Source: CALHVX01 sp039198065 (GTDB lineage Bacteria; Pseudomonadota; Gammaproteobacteria; Pseudomonadales; Azotimanducaceae). From it: a stretch of 64,000 nucleotides of DNA. Under the pieces are notes generated by a model, which ran no database searches, had not been told where the DNA came from, and worked only from the letters and a program-made list of their open reading frames with translations. The stretch lies in NCBI GenBank assembly GCA_039198065.1, contig JBCCTU010000012.1, positions 1 to 64,000 of the forward strand, read 5' to 3'. Position numbers and translations under genes: made by a program. Of this stretch, positions 1 through 9,348 are shown piece by piece. Position 1 is the first letter of the stretch. Each line of letters opens with the position of its first letter.

Positions 1-955
<955 letters not shown>

Positions 956-1165
956 AGAGTTTTGCAACTCGCCACGCTCACGCGCGTTGAGTTGCGATAT
1001 TTTTGGCTCGCCGCGATCGATGCTTGCACACCGATCACTCATATTCTGACGTGTACCCACACGAATGGCTTGTCGCTTCTTCCCGTCCGCTAACCACGGC
1101 TTCCTTAGGGAGGACGACGCGGGTCAGCACAAACGAGATAGCGACTGATTCGTCGTACTATCTAC

Positions 1166-1187
1166 AGTTCATTTTTTAAACAGCTGG
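1166..1187 (-). promoter_or_regulatory. Possible boxA antitermination site in the rrn leader
   Basis: On the minus strand the leader contains GCTGTTTAAAAAAT followed by GAACTGTAGATAG, close to the boxA core GCTCTTTAACAAT found before 16S in gammaproteobacteria. It lies about 135 bases downstream of the promoter and about 215 bases before the 16S 5' end, a reasonable place for Nus-factor loading. The rest of the leader (956-1165) holds no gene; it probably forms part of the 16S processing stem, whose partner is outside the window. The call rests on two-mismatch similarity only. Confidence 0.45.
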
Positions 1188-1322
1188 CGCGAAATCCGAG
1201 GGGCAGTGTGCCCTCCGACCAAGCCATGCAGTTGCGAATGTCTTGATCGGACCGAGGTGATTCCACCTTCAACACCGAAGTTTGTCAGCGCCACCCCGGG
1301 GTGTCCGGGGCAAGGGCTGCGC

Positions 1323-1350
1323 ATTATACAGAGGCGCCCTTGCCGCGCAA
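1323..1350 (-). promoter_or_regulatory. Strong sigma-70 promoter of the rrn operon
   Basis: Read on the minus strand there is a perfect -10 TATAAT (complement at 1323-1328), a 16-base spacer and TTGCGC as -35 (1345-1350). Immediately upstream is an A/T tract (AAATTTTTTTC, near 1360-1372) that fits an UP element. The discriminator after the -10 is GC-rich (GCGCAGCCC), the known signature of stringently controlled rrn P1 promoters. Transcription would start near 1316 and read through the boxA leader into 16S. The interval 956-1491 between 16S and tyrS holds only these control elements. Confidence 0.8.
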
Positions 1351-1457
1351 GCACCCCCAAGAAAAAAATTTAGGGGCACAAAACGGCACCAGCGAAAGGA
1401 ATCGTCCACAGGAAAAACTGCTCCAAATACAGGGAAAAAGCGCTGTTTCGTTAATCA

Positions 1458-1496
1458 CCTAGGACAGCCTCAAGAACCCCTGTAGACGGTCCTAGG
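1458..1496 (-). terminator. Inverted repeat at the end of tyrS
   Basis: Perfect 8-base arms CCTAGGAC (1458-1465) and GTCCTAGG (1489-1496) enclose a 23-base loop and include the tyrS stop codon. No T-run follows on the minus strand, so this is at best a weak or Rho-assisted terminator. It separates tyrS from the rrn promoter. Confidence 0.35.
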
Positions 1497-2793
1497 ACTC
1501 ACCTACGATCAGGTGCCACTGTTTTTTTCCGCGCCGCAGAAGAAAAAAGCGGCCGAAGAGCGCGTCACTGAAGTGGAGCTCAGCGGATGGGTCATCGAGC
1601 CGACTGCCATTGACCATAACGCCACCGCTCTGAACGAGCTTTCGAGCGGCCCCATTTGATGCTGCAAGTCCTGCCTGAACGAGCGCCGCAAGCATCCCGA
1701 TGGGCTCCCGAGGAAGCCGCGTGCTTGCCATCCCATCCCGCTCGAGAGACTCGATATCGGTTTCGGTCAATGCAGCCAACCCGCCGGAAAACAGCGCTTC
1801 GGATATCCGCTGAGCTGCGGCCAACGCCTCATCACCATGGACGAGAGCGGTCATGACTTCCGCAAGCCTTCGCTGTGCCGTTCTTTTCCCTGGTTCGGCG
1901 GCGTGCGCCGTCAGCAGCGCAGCAACCTCACTGAGGGGCAAAAAGGTGAAGTAGCGGAAAAACTGATCCAAATCCTCGTCTGCAGCGTTGAGCCAGAACT
2001 GATAGAAGGCGTACGGTGATGTTTTGGCCGCATCTAACCAAATGGCGCCGTCAGCCGACTTCCCGAACTTAGTCCCATCCGCTTTTGTTATGAGGGGCAG
2101 CGTGAGGACGTGTGCTTCCCGCTTCAGCTCGCGGCGAATGAGATCCGCGCCGGAAACCATGTTGCCCCATTGATCGCTACCACCGATCTGCATCAGGCAA
2201 CTTTCGCTGCGGGCCAGCTCGAGGAAGTCCAAGGCTTGCAGAACCATGTAGCTGAACTCGGTGTAGGAGATCCCCTGCTCTTCGCGCTCTAGGCGAGTTT
2301 TAACCGAATCACGCTCCATCATCCGGTTGACGGAAAAGTGCTTGCCCACGTCTCGAAGGTAGTCGATGACGCTTAATCGCTCCGTCCAATCAATGTTGTT
2401 GACGATCTGCGCGCCATTTGCCCCATCAAAGTCAAGAAACCGGCTGACCTGGAGGCGCAGCTTCTGGACAAAATGCTCCACCAGCTCCCGTGCCTTGAGA
2501 TTACGTTCTTCAGATTTACCGGACGGGTCGCCGATAAGCCCTGTCGCTCCGCCAAGCAGAAGAACAGGCCGGTGACCGGCGAGCTGTAGGCGCCGAAGCG
2601 CAAGCAGTGGCACCAGATTGCCGACATGCAGGCTGTCTGCCGACGGGTCGAAACCGCAGTAAATCGTCTGTGGCCGCGTCACGAGAAACGCCGACAACGC
2701 CTCCCGGTCCGTTGCTTGGACCACCAAGCCTCGCGCATCCAGCTCCTCTAGCAGCGGCACGTTCACCCCCCAAAATTCGCGAACGATAGTCAA
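1492..2793 (-). CDS. tyrS: Tyrosyl-tRNA synthetase
   Basis: This cytoplasmic class I aminoacyl-tRNA synthetase charges tRNA-Tyr with tyrosine using ATP. The 433-residue reading frame matches the E. coli-type enzyme throughout. It has the N-terminal block YCGFDPSADSLHVGN with its HIGH-like HVGN signature, IGGSDQWGNM in the tyrosine pocket, KFGKS as the KMSKS loop, and a C-terminal S4 RNA-binding domain from about residue 365. The first start is TTG at 2793. GTG codons at 2766 or 2760 would give about 424 residues, the length of the E. coli enzyme, and follow a G-rich stretch, so the true start may be there. It is transcribed toward the rRNA operon, an arrangement also remembered for Pseudomonas tyrZ. 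Confidence 0.96.
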   Translation of the reverse strand: MTIVREFWGVNVPLLEELDARGLVVQATDREALSAFLVTRPQTIYCGFDPSADSLHVGNLVPLLALRRLQLAGHRPVLLLGGATGLIGDPSGKSEERNLKARELVEHFVQKLRLQVSRFLDFDGANGAQIVNNIDWTERLSVIDYLRDVGKHFSVNRMMERDSVKTRLEREEQGISYTEFSYMVLQALDFLELARSESCLMQIGGSDQWGNMVSGADLIRRELKREAHVLTLPLITKADGTKFGKSADGAIWLDAAKTSPYAFYQFWLNAADEDLDQFFRYFTFLPLSEVAALLTAHAAEPGKRTAQRRLAEVMTALVHGDEALAAAQRISEALFSGGLAALTETDIESLERDGMASTRLPREPIGMLAALVQAGLAASNGAARKLVQSGGVMVNGSRLDDPSAELHFSDALFGRFFLLRRGKKQWHLIVGES

Positions 2794-3138
2794 TGGGACC
2801 CGAGGTCCGCAAACCTGAATCTATGACACGCTTCTGACGGGCACTCGGCCACTTTTCATGCGTTGGGAACTGCCTATACTGTCGCCGTTCAATATTTTCG
2901 TTACATTCTCGCAGTAAGCGGTTGCAACGAAAGCGATTTTCTTTGCTACAAGACGCGTTCCCCTCGGTTAAGAGGTGGTCGTATGACACCGGTACACAGC
3001 GACGTGGCCGCAGAGGATTAAGTAGGAAACCAATCCCCGGCGCTCCCAGCTCAGGACGAGTGTGAGCGCCGCTACAGACAAAGATCCGCGCCTCAATCGC
3101 CACCAGGAATAGCGACGAGCCGGGTAAGGGCAGACATT
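2794..3138. other. Divergent intergenic region tyrS / M23 peptidase
   Basis: These 345 bases hold no convincing gene. They must contain the promoters of tyrS (minus) and of the peptidase (plus). A perfect 7-base inverted repeat, GGCGCTC at 3039-3045 and GAGCGCC at 3064-3070, lies in the presumed leader of the peptidase gene. A long open frame on the minus strand here lacks family resemblance and overlaps tyrS, so it is not called. Confidence 0.5.
2853..2880 (+). promoter_or_regulatory. Candidate promoter for the M23 peptidase-anmK operon
   Basis: TTTTCA (2853-2858), a 16-base spacer and TATACT (2875-2880) fit a sigma-70 promoter with four of six and five of six consensus bases. Transcription would begin near 2887, leaving a leader of about 250 bases before the TTG start at 3139. 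The match is moderate. Confidence 0.35.
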
Positions 3139-4494
3139 TTGAAACCAGGATCGTTTCCAAGAGGCCATCTTTACCTCGCAGGTTTTCTCAGCCTGGGTCT
3201 CTGCTCGCTTGTGGTTGCGAAGTTCAACGACAATACGCCCGACCGCTTTTCTTCCGAGGCGGTTCTGGATGCTGCGCCAAGCGAAGTCGTAAGCGCCGAG
3301 GACTCGAAGGTTGTTGCTGCGATCGTCAAAGAATTGACGGAAGAATCTGAAGCGCTCGCCGTTGTAGAAACCGAGCCCGCGCCGCTCAACGAAGTAATCG
3401 TAGAAGTGAAACCTGGCGACAGTTTGTCACGACTGTTCAGTGCCCACGACATCCCGGCCCGTGACCTCGCGATGCTACTCGAGTGTGAGCCCCTTGGCCC
3501 ACGGCTGAAGAGTATTTTTCCCGGGCACACGTTAACGTTTCAACTTAATGACGCGCAGACCCTCGTTGGTCTTCGTTACACACCGGGCCCATTGGCTGAA
3601 GTCGAATTCGAGCGGGTCGGTGACGGATTCATTGGCCGCGAGGTCGTTCGCGAACCGGAGCGCATCGCCACCTACCGATCGGGCACCATCGATCACAGTC
3701 TGTTTGTCGCAAGCCAACGCGCGGGGCTCGATGACGCCTTGACCATGCAGCTCGCACAGCTCTTTCAGTGGGACATTGATTTCGTTCTCGATATCCGCGC
3801 CGGTGATCGTTTTCACGTCGTCTACGAGGCACTGTATCTCGGCGACGAATTCGTTCGCAACGGAGACATCCTGGCCGCTGAGTTCATCAACCAGGACCGC
3901 TCCTACGTTGCCGTGATGTTTGAAGACGCCGAGGGTCGGCGGGACTACTTTGAGCCCAACGGTGCCAGCATGCGGAAGGCGTTTCTACGCGCGCCCGTTG
4001 AGTTTTCTCGCATCAGCTCCAACTTTAATATGCGACGCCGCCACCCCGTACTGAATCGCGTCATTCCTCATCGCGGTATTGATTACGCGGCGCCCACAGG
4101 CACGCCGATCCTTGCGGCCGGGGACGGGCGAGTGATCACAGCGGCGAGAAACAAGTACAACGGTAATTACCTATTCATCCAACACGGCGAACAGTACAAG
4201 ACCAAGTATCTGCACCTGTCCGCATTCGCTCGAGGCGTTAAAGCCGGTGCCCGCGTACGACAAGGGCAGGTCATCGGCTACGTAGGCGCTACCGGCATGG
4301 TGACCGGGCCCCATCTGCACTACGAGTTCCTCGTTGACGGCGTGCACCGCAACCCGCGCACCGTGACGCTACCGAATGCAGCGCCGATAGAGTCACAGTC
4401 TCGGCCGGCATTCCAACAGCAAAGTGCTGAGCGCCTCGCCGTACTGGCCCGCTACAAGGCAGACCAAAGCAGTTCGCTGGTAGCCGCACACTGA
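3139..4494 (+). CDS. Peptidoglycan DD-endopeptidase, M23 family (MepM/YebA-like)
   Basis: Likely a periplasmic zinc endopeptidase that cuts peptide cross-links in murein to allow sheath growth. The 451-residue protein has an N-terminal membrane anchor or signal at about residues 10-27, a LysM/OapA-like segment around residues 90-125, and a C-terminal M23 domain. The zinc motifs HRGID near residue 311 and HLHYEF near residue 393 are present. Length and layout follow E. coli MepM (440 residues). The start is TTG with AAGGG about nine bases upstream. The stop codon overlaps the apparent CTG start of anmK, so the pair is probably translationally coupled and joins murein cutting to recycling of the anhydro-sugars released by lytic transglycosylases. 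Confidence 0.93.
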   Translation: MKPGSFPRGHLYLAGFLSLGLCSLVVAKFNDNTPDRFSSEAVLDAAPSEVVSAEDSKVVAAIVKELTEESEALAVVETEPAPLNEVIVEVKPGDSLSRLFSAHDIPARDLAMLLECEPLGPRLKSIFPGHTLTFQLNDAQTLVGLRYTPGPLAEVEFERVGDGFIGREVVREPERIATYRSGTIDHSLFVASQRAGLDDALTMQLAQLFQWDIDFVLDIRAGDRFHVVYEALYLGDEFVRNGDILAAEFINQDRSYVAVMFEDAEGRRDYFEPNGASMRKAFLRAPVEFSRISSNFNMRRRHPVLNRVIPHRGIDYAAPTGTPILAAGDGRVITAARNKYNGNYLFIQHGEQYKTKYLHLSAFARGVKAGARVRQGQVIGYVGATGMVTGPHLHYEFLVDGVHRNPRTVTLPNAAPIESQSRPAFQQQSAERLAVLARYKADQSSSLVAAH

Positions 4495-5627
4495 GCCAGC
4501 GTTTTCTCGGCAGCATTACCGGGACCAGCACCGACGGGCTGGACCTGGCGCTGCTTACGGTTGCCGATGACGACAGTCCGCCAACGCTGGACGCCGGTAC
4601 GACCGTCCCCCTTCCCGAGTCATTGCGCTCGAGTCTTTTGAGGCTCGCAGTCGACAACGGGTGCACACTCGACGACCTCGGTGCTGCCGATGCCGCGTTG
4701 GGAGCGTTCATCGGACACGCTTGCAAGTCCTGGCTGGCTGAACTTCGACTCCAGCCAAGCGACATCACAGCGATCGGGAGCCACGGACAGACCGTTCGCC
4801 ACCGCCCGCCGGTCCCAGGCCGAGACAATCCATTCACACTGCAGATCGGTGACCCGGCTCGGATCGCGGCAACCACGGGCATCCAAACCATCGCGGACTT
4901 TCGCCGTGCCGACCTCGCCGCCGGCGGCGAGGGCGCGCCGTTCGCGCCACTCTTTCACGACACCGTGCTGCGCGCTGCCGATGAGCACCGATGGATTCTC
5001 AATCTCGGGGGCATTGCAAACTTGACGAGGCTGCATCCGGGCAAGCCCGTCCAGGGGTTCGATACGGGACCGGCCAACGCGCTCATGGATGCATGGATTC
5101 AACGGCACCACGGCCTTCCCTTCGATCATTCGGGCCAGTGGGGCGCTGGCGGTACGCGGCTGCCGAAGCTTCTCGACCGGCTCTTGAGCCACCCTTACTT
5201 CGACGAACCCGCTCCAAAGAGCACGGGCAAAGAGCAGTTCAACCTGGCCTGGCTCGACCAGCAGCTGGCTGCTGCAGATGCCAGCGCTGCCGCACCGCAG
5301 GACGTGCAGCGCACCCTAGTGGAACTGACTGCGCTAACCGTCACCGAAGCGCTGAAACGCGCTCAAACGCCGGACTGCGATCGTCTACTGCTGTGCGGTG
5401 GCGGCCGGCATAATCGGCTGTTGGTGGCACGTCTAGCGGCGCTGCTCGATGCACCGGTCGAGAGCACGGATCAGCACGGCATCGATGGGGACGCGCTCGA
5501 AGCCGGCCTGTTTGCCTGGCTTGCCCATCGTTTCGTCGCTCGCCTGCCATGCGACACGGCCGCAACCACCGGTGCTGCGACCCCGCGGCTACTGGGGGCG
5601 TTGTACCCAGCGCCGCCGGAAACGTGA
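4491..5627 (+). CDS. anmK: Anhydro-N-acetylmuramic acid kinase, apparent CTG start
   Basis: AnmK hydrates and phosphorylates 1,6-anhydroMurNAc to MurNAc-6-phosphate in murein recycling. The frame contains the family blocks FDTGPANALMDAW, APKSTGKEQFN and CGGGRHNRLL, ending with LLGALYP. The N-terminal ATP-binding block GSITGTSTDGLD is encoded at about 4509-4544, upstream of the first ATG/GTG/TTG codon in this frame (TTG at 4623). A start at 4623 would delete this essential motif. The only plausible initiator is CTG at 4491, which forms a CTGA overlap with the stop of the preceding gene, comparable to a common ATGA coupling. That gives 378 residues against 369 in E. coli. A sequence error that destroyed an ATG is the alternative. 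Confidence 0.9.
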   Translation: MSQRFLGSITGTSTDGLDLALLTVADDDSPPTLDAGTTVPLPESLRSSLLRLAVDNGCTLDDLGAADAALGAFIGHACKSWLAELRLQPSDITAIGSHGQTVRHRPPVPGRDNPFTLQIGDPARIAATTGIQTIADFRRADLAAGGEGAPFAPLFHDTVLRAADEHRWILNLGGIANLTRLHPGKPVQGFDTGPANALMDAWIQRHHGLPFDHSGQWGAGGTRLPKLLDRLLSHPYFDEPAPKSTGKEQFNLAWLDQQLAAADASAAAPQDVQRTLVELTALTVTEALKRAQTPDCDRLLLCGGGRHNRLLVARLAALLDAPVESTDQHGIDGDALEAGLFAWLAHRFVARLPCDTAATTGAATPRLLGALYPAPPET

Positions 5628-5655
5628 CGAAGACGTAGAGAGTCGGGCTTAGGGG

Positions 5656-6021
5656 TTAGACTGCGAAGGAGTTGCCGCAGCCACAGGTTGCGGCTGCGTT
5701 GGGGTTGGTAACGATGAACTGAGCGCCGGACAGGTCTTCGACGTAGTCGACGACGGACCCCGCGAGATAGGGATAACTGAGCGAATCAACCAGCAACGTT
5801 ACGCCGTCTTGTTCAACAATCGCGTCGTCGTCCGCAGCCTCTTCATCAAACGTGAATCCGTAGGAAAAGCCGCTACAGCCGCCACCGGTCACGAATACCC
5901 GCAGCTTTAGCGCTTCACCGCCCGGTTCGCTGGCCAGAAGTCGGGCGACGCGTTGCACGGCGCTTTCACTCAGCGCGACGGCTTGGCTGGCGGGATCGAA
6001 TTGGCTCGTCGCATCACTCAT
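5656..6021 (-). CDS. erpA: Iron-sulfur cluster insertion protein ErpA
   Basis: An A-type carrier that delivers [Fe-S] clusters to apoproteins, in particular the isoprenoid enzymes IspG/IspH, in the cytoplasm. The 121-residue protein contains the HesB/IscA fold and the three cluster cysteines in GGGCSGFSYGF and TCGCGNSF at the C terminus. The N-terminal tail is slightly longer than in IscA, as in ErpA. It is the last gene of a minus-strand set (DUF6776, bactofilin, erpA) and converges on anmK with 28 bases between them. The position beside anmK is the one remembered from Pseudomonas, which supports ErpA rather than another A-type carrier. Confidence 0.94.
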   Translation of the reverse strand: MSDATSQFDPASQAVALSESAVQRVARLLASEPGGEALKLRVFVTGGGCSGFSYGFTFDEEAADDDAIVEQDGVTLLVDSLSYPYLAGSVVDYVEDLSGAQFIVTNPNAAATCGCGNSFAV

Positions 6022-6113
6022 AGGGCGATAGTACCCAAGGTGGGGTCGAATTGCCGAAAATCTGCGCGCGCCTGAGTTAGCGCTGGAAGTCTCACCAGAG
6101 GAGCACCCGCTCC

Positions 6114-6632
6114 TTAGTCTGCGCGAACTTCCTGCAGGTTAGCCGATGACTTGGACGCGGACGATGCAACCTTGGCTGGGCCCGCGGCTGTCATTTTCGC
6201 TGTGTCCGGCGCGGCGCTGGCGACCTCTTCGTGCACCATCTGGCCTTCCACGGTGGCGCCCATCTGCATTTCCATGAGCCGGTAGTAGACGTTTCCCCTG
6301 ACTCGCGCCTTGGCCGCAAGCTCGACCTTTGCACCAGCATGGACGTCACCCTCGACCGAGCCGTTGACGATCACGTTAGGTACGCGAATCTCGCCCGCGA
6401 TGGACCCGCCCTCCGCGACGACCACGGTCGCCTGGCTCTCCGGGTCCGCGTATACGTTGCCTTCGATGCGGCCATTGACGAACAGCTGCTCTACAAAGGT
6501 AATGTCGCCCGCGAGTCGGGTCGACGGCGCAATAAGCGTGACCCCGGTGTCTGATTTCGGCTTCGCCATGGTCGTCGTCTCCCTAGCGCTGGTCGCACTG
6601 TCGCTGTCTGGTTTGTCTCGTCGCCATTTCAT
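6114..6632 (-). CDS. Bactofilin (polymer-forming cytoskeletal protein)
   Basis: Bactofilins form nucleotide-free filaments that position cell-wall enzymes. Residues about 30-125 show the right-handed beta-helix pattern with repeating hydrophobic and glycine positions (VNGRIEGNVYA, IVNGSVEGDVHA, ARVRGNVYYR). The flanks are charged and disordered, with an Ala/Ser/Lys-rich C terminus. Total length is 172 residues. An internal ATG at 6569 has a good AGGGAG Shine-Dalgarno ten bases upstream and would give 151 residues; the upstream ATG at 6632 also follows AGGG, so the start is uncertain. It lies 33 bases after the DUF6776 gene and 92 before erpA, and near a murein endopeptidase gene, which fits a cell-wall role. 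Confidence 0.88.
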   Translation of the reverse strand: MKWRRDKPDSDSATSARETTTMAKPKSDTGVTLIAPSTRLAGDITFVEQLFVNGRIEGNVYADPESQATVVVAEGGSIAGEIRVPNVIVNGSVEGDVHAGAKVELAAKARVRGNVYYRLMEMQMGATVEGQMVHEEVASAAPDTAKMTAAGPAKVASSASKSSANLQEVRAD

Positions 6633-6665
6633 TGGCCCTAACTCCCATTTTTTTACCGCGTTCGC

Positions 6666-7373
6666 CTAGCTGACCGTCCAGGGGAATCGCCGTTCGAGCG
6701 GTTTGCCCTTTGTCGGCGTAACCCGAATCTGCACCTCCGTTGGCTCGAAGTCCGACGGCAGGCTGAATTCGCCGGTCAAGTCCTGGAAATAGCGAAAGCG
6801 ATAACTCAAAGGGTACTTCTCGACTACAGCGATTTCTGTGAGCGGGAGCACCACGTCTTCAGCCGCCCCGCGGTTTCGTCCGCTGACCAGCACTTCGACT
6901 TGGCCCGCAACCCAGGTCCGCCGGCTGGCGATCTGGGTCAGCAACAAATGAAAAGATATCTGTCCATCTGTTCGACGAGTCGCTTCGAACTCGGCGATCT
7001 GAAGTCCCTTCGCCAGCCGATCCGGGGCCATCAGGCTGCGGTAGAACGTGACTTCTTCGTCTAGCTGCACGGCGCGGCCGTGTGCCGTCGCCAGATCATC
7101 TCGCACCGCCGCAAGGGTCTGGCGCTCGACGTCGTAGGCAAGCCGGGTATCAATAAGTTCCCGCTGTGCGGTGGTGAGCCGACGCTCATACACGTCGCGC
7201 ATGGTTTCGAGTGCGACCAGGTAATCGGCGTCGAGTGCGTCCACCTGGCGAGCGACCCAGAAGCCAACAGCGCCAGCGCCGAGCATCAGCAGAACCACGA
7301 CCCCCACGACCATGCGTCGTTGATTTGGCGACAGATGCAGTCCCTGGTCCTCGTGCTGGTAACTCGGCGTCAT
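6666..7373 (-). CDS. DUF6776 family membrane-anchored protein
   Basis: A 235-residue protein of unknown biochemical function. It has a short cytoplasmic N terminus, one transmembrane helix at about residues 21-43, a helical coiled-coil stretch at about residues 45-112 (including ELIDTRLAYDVERQT and ATAHGRAVQLDEE), and a C-terminal beta-rich domain that is presumably periplasmic. The layout and its place directly upstream of bactofilin and erpA match the family now called DUF6776. The link with a bactofilin suggests it may anchor or organise the filament at the membrane; that is inference. The 206 bases separating it from the divergent channel gene must hold both promoters. Confidence 0.75.
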   Translation of the reverse strand: MTPSYQHEDQGLHLSPNQRRMVVGVVVLLMLGAGAVGFWVARQVDALDADYLVALETMRDVYERRLTTAQRELIDTRLAYDVERQTLAAVRDDLATAHGRAVQLDEEVTFYRSLMAPDRLAKGLQIAEFEATRRTDGQISFHLLLTQIASRRTWVAGQVEVLVSGRNRGAAEDVVLPLTEIAVVEKYPLSYRFRYFQDLTGEFSLPSDFEPTEVQIRVTPTKGKPLERRFPWTVS

Positions 7374-7579
7374 CGTCCTTTACCGCGTTTATGCGTCACC
7401 CCGGGGGTCAGGGTGGCGTGGGCGCGTCTGCGCCAATGTTCTACTATAGCGAGCCGCAGCCGGTACAACTGTCGGCTCGATCACTAGTTTTTCGCCGGCG
7501 TGACCTGCGACGCTCCTCGTTAACGCGGGCCCTTCCAAAGCAAGATGGACAGACCTACTGACAACCCGACGGGTACGCT

Positions 7580-9346
7580 TTGAGACTGCCGAGCGTTATC
7601 TCACCGGACTTCTTTCGACGCCGATTGGCGAACGTTGAAGCGCTGCCACAGCTGGCGCTGCTCGCCGGCCTGACGGGTTTACTTACCGGAGCCGTGATCC
7701 TCCTGTTTCGCTACCTGATCGAACAGGTTCTCGCGAACTGGTTCCTTGCCGGAGACTACGAAGCGTTCGAAACGCTTAACGCGCTTCAGCGGACGGGATA
7801 CGCCGTTGGTGGGGCACTGCTGGTCGGGCTAGCGCTAGCCGCGCTGTCCCGGGACACACGCCGGGTGGGCGTCGTGCACGTCATGGAGCGGCTCAGTCGC
7901 CATCAGGGTTACCTACCCCTGCGCAACGCGCTGGTGCAGTTTTTGGGTGGGATCGCCGCGTTGGCCTCGGGTCAATCCGGTGGGCGGGAAGGCCCCTCCA
8001 TTCACCTCGGCGCCGCCGCTGCGAGCGTTCTCGGTCAAACGTTCCGGCTGCCGAACAACAGCATCCGAACGCTGGTGGGTTGCGGCACAGCGGCCGCCAT
8101 CGCGTCGTCATTTAACACCCCCATGGCCGGGGTCATCTTCGCCATGGAAGTCGTCATGATGGAATACACCATCGGTAGCTTCATTCCCGTGATCATCGCC
8201 GCGGTGACGAGCACCTTTCTCACCCACCTCGTCCTTGGCAACGAACCGGCCTTTACCATCGCACCGCTGCAGCTGATGTCACTGGCAGAAACGCCTTTTA
8301 TTATCCTTGCCGGCGTGCTCATCGGCGCTGTGGCGGCCGGTTTCATTGCGCTGATTCAGATGTTCGCGAGCTTTGGCAATTGGCCAATCGTCGGCCGGAT
8401 GGCGCTTGCCGGAACAATCACCGGTGCCTTGGCGCTGCACACGCCGGAAATCATGGGCGTGGGTTATGACACGGTCAGTGCGGCCATGCTGGGTCAGCTC
8501 ACGCTGACGGCGCTGTTCGTGATCGCCATTGCCAAACTGGTCGCGAGTGCTGCAGCGACCGGGCTCGGCATGCCCGTGGGACTGATCGGACCGACGCTGG
8601 TCATCGGCGCGGCCCTTGGCGCGGTGATGGCCCAGGTAGGCCGCTGGTTCGACCCGGCGGTGATGTCCGGCGACGGTTTCTACGTGATGCTCGGCATGTC
8701 CGCGATGATGGCCGCGGTACTGCAGGCACCGCTCGCAGCACTGGTCTCGGTCCTTGAACTTACGGCCAATCCAAACGTCATTCTGCCGGCTATGCTCATC
8801 ATCGTCGTGGCAACGATGATCACCAGCGAAGTCTTCAAGTCCGAAAGCGTATTCCTGCGGACCCTCCGCACGCTGGGCTTGGAGTATCCGCCAAGTCCCG
8901 TAACCCAGCACCTCAGCCGCGTCGGTGTGACGGCGCTTATGGAACGATCGTTTCAACGGTTACCCGCAGAGGTGAGTATCAGCGCGAGCCAGGAAGCGCT
9001 GAAGCGATCCCCGCGATGGATACTCATTGACAGCGCCGATGGCGATGTCCGCACCGTACTCGATGCATCGGATCTGCGCGCCTATCTCGATGATCTGCAA
9101 GACGACGCGTCAGCTAAGGTGTCGGACACCGAGGATGCGCCAAGCATCAACTTGCTGCGCATTCCCGGTATGCGCAAGGACATCGGCAACGTCGATTCTC
9201 GCGCCACGCTGCAGGAAGCGCTGCTCGAACTCCGTTCAAAACGGGTTGAAGCGCTGTGTGTCAAACGCTACTCCGCACCAATGATTAAGCCGATAATCGG
9301 CGTCCTTACGAAAGACCAGATCGACAGCTACCGGGAGGTCGGCTGA
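7580..9346 (+). CDS. ClC family chloride channel or H+/Cl- antiporter
   Basis: A 588-residue inner-membrane protein with about 11-12 hydrophobic segments over residues 20-425 and a cytoplasmic tail of about 165 residues that may contain CBS-like folds. The ClC motif GREGP, whose glutamate is the gating/proton residue, is present in SGQSGGREGPSIH. The first selectivity motif GSGIP is replaced by VGVVHVMER, and GxFxP by GLIGPTLVIG, so this belongs to a divergent ClC subgroup and anion selectivity cannot be assumed. An in-frame stop at 7559 makes TTG at 7580 the first possible initiator; a weak GACGGG precedes it. Two bases separate it from hemJ. A role in pH or anion balance is inference. Confidence 0.88.
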   Translation: MRLPSVISPDFFRRRLANVEALPQLALLAGLTGLLTGAVILLFRYLIEQVLANWFLAGDYEAFETLNALQRTGYAVGGALLVGLALAALSRDTRRVGVVHVMERLSRHQGYLPLRNALVQFLGGIAALASGQSGGREGPSIHLGAAAASVLGQTFRLPNNSIRTLVGCGTAAAIASSFNTPMAGVIFAMEVVMMEYTIGSFIPVIIAAVTSTFLTHLVLGNEPAFTIAPLQLMSLAETPFIILAGVLIGAVAAGFIALIQMFASFGNWPIVGRMALAGTITGALALHTPEIMGVGYDTVSAAMLGQLTLTALFVIAIAKLVASAAATGLGMPVGLIGPTLVIGAALGAVMAQVGRWFDPAVMSGDGFYVMLGMSAMMAAVLQAPLAALVSVLELTANPNVILPAMLIIVVATMITSEVFKSESVFLRTLRTLGLEYPPSPVTQHLSRVGVTALMERSFQRLPAEVSISASQEALKRSPRWILIDSADGDVRTVLDASDLRAYLDDLQDDASAKVSDTEDAPSINLLRIPGMRKDIGNVDSRATLQEALLELRSKRVEALCVKRYSAPMIKPIIGVLTKDQIDSYREVG

Positions 9347-9348
9347 CC

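Noticed and set aside
2516..3160. Long minus-strand frame overlapping the tyrS 5' end
   Set aside because: Mostly antisense or out-of-frame to tyrS with Arg/Ser-rich random composition; no family resemblance.
4623..5627. anmK beginning at TTG 4623
   Set aside because: This start would remove the ATP-binding GTSTDG motif that is clearly encoded upstream in the same frame.
8279..8956. 225-residue minus-strand frame within the ClC gene
   Set aside because: His/Arg-rich antisense shadow of a membrane-protein gene.
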